From Adiantum capillus-veneris (Eukaryota; Streptophyta; Polypodiopsida; Polypodiales; Pteridaceae), in the NCBI GenBank assembly GCA_014529385.2, contig CM043966.1, positions 109,388,308-109,452,307 of the forward strand: DNA of 64,000 nt. Direction: 5' to 3'. The position numbers and the translations under genes are program-made. The notes beneath the pieces are model-generated. The model ran no database searches. It saw nothing but the letters and a program-made list of their open reading frames with translations, and was not told the DNA's origin. This document shows, piece after piece, positions 57,193 to 64,000 of the stretch (position 1 is the first letter of the stretch; each line of letters starts with the position of its first letter).

Positions 57193-59743
57193 TGCAACAT
57201 GGGTGAGCTCTAAGATCACTTATTACACCCAATCAAGAAAGAGAGACTTTAAGATACAAGAGAGATAATTGAGAGAACACACATATAGAGAAATGATACA
57301 AGGAATCTTTATTCTTCATAAGTTACAATAGATGAATCTCAATCAAACCACCGGACCGCCCCCGAGCTTCTTCTTGAATGCATAAACTTCTTAATTGCAC
57401 TCACACTCTCACTCTCAATCACATTTGCACTTGCATTCACAATCACATAGTTCTTTATGTAGCTCTTTGTAGTAATCATGTGAGATGTCCTCATGTTGTC
57501 TTCCTCTACAAAGTTACTTTATGGATAATAGCATCAACATAAAATACAGAACGAGACAGCAACATAGAGTCTTCATAGCTTTGTGCTCCAAAAGGAAAAT
57601 TATACACTTCAAGAGTCATCAAATAATAAGAAGATGAGAAAGAGATTTGTATATTTCTCTTTTACCTCCCCCTTACTCCTAGAAGCACAAGGACTAGAAA
57701 AGTCAGCAGTCGTTACCTTCTTGAACAACTTCAAAAAATCGATCATAACTCTATCGTATGAACTTCGAACAATAGAAGTCTGAATACAAAAATTGTTTCT
57801 CGCATCGTTTCTGAGAAGGATGAATGGAACAAATATGTAAAAGAGATCGTTTTCATGAGCTATTCAAAAAATAATCTTCCTAGGTTTGATTTTTTACTCT
57901 TTTCTAATTTTAGAGCACTTTTTCATCTTTTTCAATTATGAACTTCAATTTTCCTACTTTTGCTCATTGCCTCTAATTTAACCTCAAACCCCAACATCAA
58001 TGTAAGATTTTAATAGCTCATGCTCTTTGTCCCTTACATATAATATCAATGGCAAAATCATGCATCTCACATTCTCCCCTTGTTAAAAAACAATAATAAA
58101 TATTATGTACTTATTATATTTGTAGGTGAAATGAGGAGCATCAAACACATCCTTTTGTCAACACACTTTTTTTCTAATGTATACAATAATAACGTATATA
58201 TATTAATATGGAAATATATGGTGTTACATTCTCCCATTGATAAAGAAACTCTATCCTCAGAGTCTAAATGAAGAATAGAAATGTATCTTGATCTACCTAA
58301 GAGAAATTTTCTTTGGAAATCTAATAAGCCTATTTATGATAATGAATAAAAGAAACTACAAAAATCTATATCTTCAAGATTTTGCTTTTAAATACCTTAT
58401 TATCAAATCAATATATACATACATATTCATTTCAGTAATCAATAAATTAAGAAATCAAAGAGATCAAGTTAACTTATCTATTGTTTTGTTGAGACTTACA
58501 TGATCTAAAAGTCATACTTTCACACCATCTATTTCCATAATGAATTCCTCTCATACATAATCTCATTTGATGCACCTATTGTATTTGCCTGTTGAAGATG
58601 CCCAACTAATTGATACTCAAACTAATCTGATAGTCTCTAATCCATCAATACATAAGCTAAGTTTGTGTATCTTATGTCTTTTTTTCAGATCCCCCATCCT
58701 TGTTGATTGAGAAATTTGCATGCTCTCATACCATTTGCGACGTGATACGAGAGAGCTGTAAGATCACTTATGATACAAATCAACAAACAGAGACTTTAAG
58801 ATAAAAGAGAGATCATTGAGAGAAAACATATATAGATAAATGATACAAGAAATATTTATTATTCATAAAGTATAGTAGATGATGAGCTTGATCAAACCAC
58901 CTGATCTCCCTCAAGTTTCTTCTTGGTTGCATGAAACTTCTCAATGTTACTCACACCTCACTCTCAATCACATTCGCACTCGCATTCACAATCACATACG
59001 TTCTTTATGTAGATCTTTTTAGTAATCATGTGAGATGTCCTCATGGTGGTGTATTCCTCTACAAAGCTACTTTGTGGATAGTATCATCAGCAAAAATACA
59101 GGTTGAGACAGCAACATAAAGTCTTCATAACTTTGTGCTCCAAATCAAATTGTACGCTTCAAGAGTCATCAAATAATAAGAAGAGGAGAAAGAGAGAGTT
59201 GTATGTTTCTCTTTACCCCCTCCTTACTTCTCAGAATAGAAGGACAAGAATAGTCAGGCAGTCGCTACCTTCCACGAACTCCCAATGACAAAGTCTGAAT
59301 ACAAAAATTATTTGCCACATTGTTTCTGAGAGGGCAATGTGGGTAGAATTTGTAAAAGAGATTGTTTTCATGAGCTATTCAAAAAACACATCTTCCATGG
59401 TCTACTTTTTCACTCTTTTCTAATTTTAGAGCACTTTTTTATCTTTTCCAATTATGACCTTCACTTTTCCTACTTTTTCTCATTGCCTCTAATTTAACCT
59501 CAAACCCTAATATCAATTTAAGATTTTTATAGCTCATGCTCTTTGTCCCTTACGTACTAACATCACTGAAAAATGAGGCATCTCACATTCTCCCCTTGTT
59601 AAAAAATAATAATAATATATTATGTGCCTATTTATATTTGTAGGTGACATGAGGAGCAACAAACACATCCTTTTTTTACACTTTTTTCTCTAAATATATG
59701 ATAACAACATAAATATATTAATATGAAAATATATGGTGTGCTA
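57193..59743 (-). mobile_element. Short non-autonomous LTR element, related to the one at 39.8 kb
   Basis: Two long LTR copies lie at 57193-58228 and 58736-59743 in minus orientation. Between them is only about 0.5 kb. Next to the 5' LTR is a primer-binding site TGGTATGAGAGC (minus, 58733-58722; one mismatch to the tRNA-Met type). Next to the 3' LTR is a purine-rich CAATGGGAGAA. Upstream of that, codons DSEDRVSLSMGE match the DSEDRVNFDKG type of pol terminus found at 42595. The LTR begins TGTAACACC at the 3' copy. The outer edge of the 5' copy is altered where the copia element at 59744 begins. A second polypurine-like site (AACAAGGGGAGAA) occurs inside both LTRs. Confidence 0.78.
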
Positions 59744-59970
59744 TGTTACCATATACATGTGGTAGTGATGTGTGTGAACACACTAGGACCGTCGGAGCAT
59801 TTTTTCCCTATTTAGGAGGTTTTTTTATCATGAGCATTGTATATACGCCCATCACTTTAGGGCTATCTATGTTTCCATTGCACACTAATTAACACACTCT
59901 CTTATGTGTGCTATGAGCTTCCTTCGTCTTCTCCCAGTTGTGTGCATTCTCTGCAACCCTAATTCCAACA
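59744..59970 (+). mobile_element. Copia 5' LTR (227 bp)
   Basis: It starts TGTTACCATATACATG and ends CTAATTCCAACA. It is collinear with 12386-12612. The following primer site TTGATATCATAACAAG is mutated at several positions relative to the copy at 12614. Confidence 0.9.
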
Positions 59971-60329
59971 ATTGATATCATAACAAGTTGCATCCTCACG
60001 GGCTCAATTGCTAGCTGCTCCAGCATACGCCTGCTCACTTTCTCTGATTTCTGTGAGGTTCGGCGAGTGTTCGCAGGTCAACAAAAAATTATGTTGAGCT
60101 TGTAGAGCTTAGCCTACTAAGATTTTTGATTCAGGCTCTTTTCGGCCTCCGTTTTCACTACACGTAGTACTGCACAGGCTATTTTGTCAATTTGTGCAAA
60201 AATTTTGTCACTGTTGTTTTTGCATAACAGGTATGTAACAGTCTTCTACGGTTTGTGTTATATAGCATGTGTTGTTCATGCTTTGTTTCTTCTCTTTTCG
60301 AGCAGTTTCCACATCAGTGTTCATTTACC

Positions 60330-61220
60330 ATGGCTGACAACAACACAGATGTGTTCAAGATATTTGCTGTTGAGGACAGATTGGATGGGGACAATTACCC
60401 TATGTGGGCTTACATGATGCAACATGTTTTTGTGTCAAAGGGCATCTAGAATATTGCATAGGGCATTGATGTACTCCTGGTTCTGAGGATGCAAGCGATG
60501 TTGAGGATGTTGTAGATTTTTCTGCAAGAATTGTTGATATTAGAGTTGTTTTCCTACGACAGAACAATCTCATTGGGATGTAAAGGATGCGCAGGCTCAT
60601 GCATTGATTGTGTTGTCTGTGAAGCGCACCATTGTTCCTCACATTCGTTTAGCAAAATTTGCAAATTGGCTTGGGATATTCTAGCAAGTCTTTATCCAAG
60701 TTGCAATGAGGCTAAAATATCTTTGTTGCGTAAAGAGTTGGAATCAAAGATTATGCATGAGGAAGATGATATGGACACTTTCCTTGCTGGTGTCAAGGAT
60801 ATCAATGAGCAACTTATTTCTGCAGGTGAAGTCATTTCCGACAGTTCCCTTGTGCAGGCTGTTCTTGATGCCTTACCAGGTTCATACCATAATTTTGCTA
60901 GTACTTGGAGACTAATGACCCAAGGAAATCTTGATGTTGTCAAGTTTGATCATTATACACATTGTTGTTGCAAGAGTCACTTTCCAAAAAAAACAGGACT
61001 AGGCAGTGTGCAGTTGAACATGCTTTTTTGCTTCTCAAAGAAAGGTGGTACCAACAATGCAGCCACTTCTTAGGGTTCTGCTGCGAGAGGCAAAACTTTT
61101 GTTCCTAATGCTTTTGCAGGCAACAGTTCGTCTGGAAATTTTGTGATAATGGCAAATAGAAGATGCGTTTCCGTTATTGTAGAGCTAATGATCATTTGAT
61201 CAAACAGTGTCCTCAGCTGA
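60330..61220 (+). pseudogene. Copia gag (UBN2-type), decayed
   Basis: An ATG at 60330 starts MADNNTDVFKIFAVEDRLDG, with the NYPMWAYMMQHVF segment typical of copia gag N-termini, then two TAG stops (KGI*NIA*). The frame is recovered at about 60660-60930 (LAWDILASLYPSCNEAKISL; VLDALPGSYHNFASTWR). A zinc knuckle is partly preserved at about 61165 (YCRANDHLIKQC), its first Cys apparently lost by a local change. Confidence 0.85.
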
Positions 61221-61379
61221 AGGCCAAAGAGGCTAAGAAGAAAGAGGATGGTTCAATTGCAAATGCTGGTTCCACTACAAATGCAACCATTGTTGAGTCT
61301 TCTATAAAAGGAAACTGTGATGCTGATGCTCATGTTGATGCAGAATGGGATTTTAGTGTAGAGTGCACTCACAGTCCTC

Positions 61380-64000
61380 CTGCCCATGATGCATGCTTGT
61401 TAGTTGCTGCAGATTCACATGTGTGGTATTTCGACAGCGGTGCTACAAAGCACATTAACTTACATCATGAATTCTTCACCTCTCTTGAGTTCAGCCACTT
61501 GAGCCAACAATGCCTATTATCTGGTTCAGGAGGTTGAAAATATTGTGCTTACCACTGCAATTGGCAGTTCTTTCACACGTGTGGATGCACTTATGTACCT
61601 GGCATCAGAAAATCATTTCTATATCCGAACTCGCTAGACTTGGACAGATGTACAGTTCATGATCTGAGTTCTGGTAATGAAATTGTTGCATCTGGCCTTT
61701 TGTGACTTGGTCTGTATAAGCTCAATTTGTATGACAAGTGTGGAAAAACTTTGGCATGCACGTTTTGGGCATTTGAATTTTTCCAGTTTGGTGCGCTTGC
61801 AAAATCTGATATGGTTGTTTCTTTGCCGCCTCTTGAAGCACCTTGCAAACATGTATGTGAAGGTTGTATTTTGGGTAAATGCAGCTTTTAAGTTTCCAAA
61901 GGATGGTTCTGTTAGGGCCACATGCAGGTTGCAGCTTGTGCATGTCATGTTTATGGCCCATGCAAACTCCTTCCTGGGAAATTACCTATACTTTGTGACT
62001 TTCATTCATGATTACTCCAGGCATGTATGCGTATTTCCGCTTAAAGCGAAGTCCGAAGTTTTTATGTGCTTCAAACAATTTCTGGCTATGGCTGAAAATG
62101 TATCGAAATGTACTATGGACATCCTCCGATCCGATCGAGGGGGGATATATGTCTCATGAATTTAATGCATTTTTGGCTAGTCGTGGGATAAAACACCAAT
62201 GTACAGTGCCATATACGCCTCAGCAAAATGGTGTTACTGAGAGAAAAAACAGGTGACATACGGAAATGGCACGATGTATGGTCAAAAGTCAAGCTTTTTC
62301 GCATTCTTTTTGCTTGAGGCCATCATGTGTTCCACTTATGTACTAAACAGGTGTCCTACGAATGCTTTGCAGTCTATTACTCCATATGAACCATGGCATG
62401 ATAGAAAGCCTTCTATTGAGCACATGCGTTTTTGGGTTGTTTGGCATATGCTTTGGTGCCACAAACAACAATCGCAGAAAATTGGATGATAAGACTGTCA
62501 AATGTACTTTTGTTGCTTATAGTGCTGAAAGCAAAGGTTTTAGGTTGTATCATCCACAAACAAAACATATTTTGGTTTCACGGGATGTAGTGTTTGTGGA
62601 AATCTTCTGTCATGTACTAGAGAAGTAATGTAAGCTCAAAGGACATTTATGACACTTTCTTGCCTCTTTTCAGTGGTGGAAGTTCGAATGTAAACTCCAA
62701 CGAGGCAAATGTACAACCTATGTGGTTTCGGAAAATGTTATAGATCAGCCTATTACTGATGCAGATGTACATGATGTACTTGATGTACATGCAGATGTAC
62801 ATGATGTACTTGATGAGGAAAGGGCTGAAAATGAGCAGGCTAGAGGTATGCCAAAATGGCTGGTGCACACTTTGCGTGACAGTAAATAGGATGCACCTTT
62901 GTCTAGTTGTACTCGTTCAGGATCTCACCATGGATCTTATGCATCAGATTTGTATGCCTTGGCTGTGTCTAGCTTACATGATGCTAAGGAACCTCTATCT
63001 TTTGATGAAGCACAAAATCAGAAATTGGATGGCTCCCATGCAATCATAATATGATGCACGTATAGAAAATGACACATGGACTTTATGTGATTTGCATCCT
63101 AGAAAAAAGGCCATTGTTACAAAGGGGGTTTACAGTTGAAATGCAAGCCGGATGGTGAGATCGATCGCCATAAGGCTCAACTTGTTGCAAAGGTTTATGC
63201 ACAGCAAAAAGGCATAGATTATAAAGAGACTTTTGCTCCACTTGTTGTATGACTATTGTGCATTGGCAGCTGATTTTGGCTCGGATGTACATCAATCAGA
63301 CATTGTTACTACTATCTTGAATGGTCACATATTTGAGGAAGTTTATGTAACGTATCCTCACGTTTTGTCAAGAAAGGACAAGAGGACAAAGTGTGAAAAT
63401 GTAACAAGGGTTTGCATGGGTTGAAGCAACCTCCTCGTGCTTGGTATGAGAAAGTTGACACTCATTTGGTCAAACAAGGCTTTGTAATAGTCCAATAGAA
63501 ACACATTGTATGTAAAGGCGGGAGACTGATGTACTTTTTATTGCGGTCTTTATGTATATGATTTGATGATCACTGACCAAATGAGAGACATATTGCTGAA
63601 TTTAAGGCTGATTTGAATGCTACTTTCAAGATAAAAGATTTGGGGCAGTTGCATCATTACATGGGCATATAGTTTAAGCAGTGTGATGGTGATATTGCCT
63701 TGTGTCAGAAAAGTTACATGGAGACATTTCCATGTAACTTTGGACTTAAGGATTGCAAACCTATTTCCACTCCCATGGAAACAGGTTTGAAACTGAATCT
63801 ACATGATGCTGGTGATCCTGCAGATGTCACTCTTTACCAAAATGCTATTGGATGGCTCAGTTATGTATGCACATGAGGCTAGATATTTTGTTTGCAGTCT
63901 CACAGGTCATCAGATGTATGCACAGCCCAGGGTCTAAGCATTGGCAAGTTGTCAAGAGTATTTTACGCTACCTTAGTGGCACTTTACATCTTGGCTTGTT
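61380..64000 (+). pseudogene. Copia pol: protease, integrase, RT, RNase H start, decayed
   Basis: Protease: VWYFDSGATKHINLHHEFF at 61420. Pre-integrase: KLWHARFGHLNFSSL at 61742. Integrase: FIHDYSRHVCVFPLKAKSEV, DILRSDRGGIYV, and YTPQQNGVTERKNR at 62213. RT pieces: KAQLVAKVYAQQKGIDYKET at 63173, GLHGLKQPPRAWYEKV at 63413, FKIKDLGQLHHYMGI at 63628. RNase H begins at about 63950. Stops and shifts interrupt nearly every domain, far more than in the copia at 46-51 kb. Confidence 0.88.

Larger units (their letters stand above)
59744..64000 (+). mobile_element. Ty1-copia element, same family as 12386, runs off the right edge
   Basis: A 227 bp 5' LTR is followed by a decayed tRNA-Met primer-binding site, gag, protease, integrase, RT and the start of RNase H at the window end. 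The 3' LTR lies outside. It is inserted at the outer edge of the LTR element at 57193-59743. It carries many stops and frameshifts. Confidence 0.92.

Noticed and set aside
57583-59288. Small plus-strand frames in the 57-59 kb element
   Set aside because: They lie antisense within LTRs and are mirrored in both LTR copies with different breaks.

Overview
The window is repeat-rich plant nuclear DNA. The support is a full-size CACTA (En/Spm) transposon with a TNP2-type transposase and a second Transposase_24-like gene, several Ty1-copia and Ty3-gypsy LTR retrotransposons primed by initiator tRNA-Met, LINE 3' ends, large LTR elements with almost no coding capacity, and dense (CT)n, (GA)n, (GT)n and (CA)n microsatellites. 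I see no convincing host gene with intact exons, no tRNA or rRNA gene and no CRISPR array. Nearly every coding stretch is a decayed transposon protein. The species cannot be named from the sequence.

Layout. 1-3.2 kb: a TATA-containing leader-like region, a tandem array of about 151 bp units and a short ORF. 4.3-5.3 kb: a minus-strand retrotransposon accessory ORF. 5.6-7.9 kb: non-coding, with a palindrome recurring three times. 8.0-9.2 kb: minus-strand retropepsin remains. 12.4-13.3 kb: an internally deleted copia element. 13.3-18 kb: microsatellite-rich DNA. 18.1-21.1 kb: a degenerate repeat field holding a LINE 3' end; it resumes at 37.9 kb. In between lies the CACTA element (21111-37934, TSD TTT), which itself carries a nested 8.8 kb Tat-like gypsy element (28668-37484) and a piece resembling a captured heavy-metal-associated gene. 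38-39.3 kb: an unidentified coding relic, a second LINE 3' end and a Helitron-like terminus. 39.8-43.6 kb: an LTR element with almost no internal coding sequence. 46.2-52.3 kb: a solo LTR split by a complete copia element on the minus strand. 52.3-57.2 kb: a palindrome-rich ATGCATTA-type repeat field split by a 2.0 kb terminal-inverted-repeat element that is flanked by TTAA and carries a second, oppositely oriented solo LTR of the same family with a perfect 5 bp TSD. 57.2-59.7 kb: another non-autonomous LTR element, minus strand, related to the one at 39.8 kb. 59.7 kb to the right edge: a copia element of the same family as the 12.4 kb fragment, running out of the window.

Relative order of events can be read from the nesting: repeat field, then CACTA, then gypsy; repeat field, then TIR element, then solo LTR; solo LTR, then copia. 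In the gypsy element almost all in-frame stops are TAG or TGA where Gln or Trp is expected, the pattern left by C-to-T decay of methylated DNA. Single-base indels are concentrated in its 5' LTR and gag, which could be either biology or assembly error.
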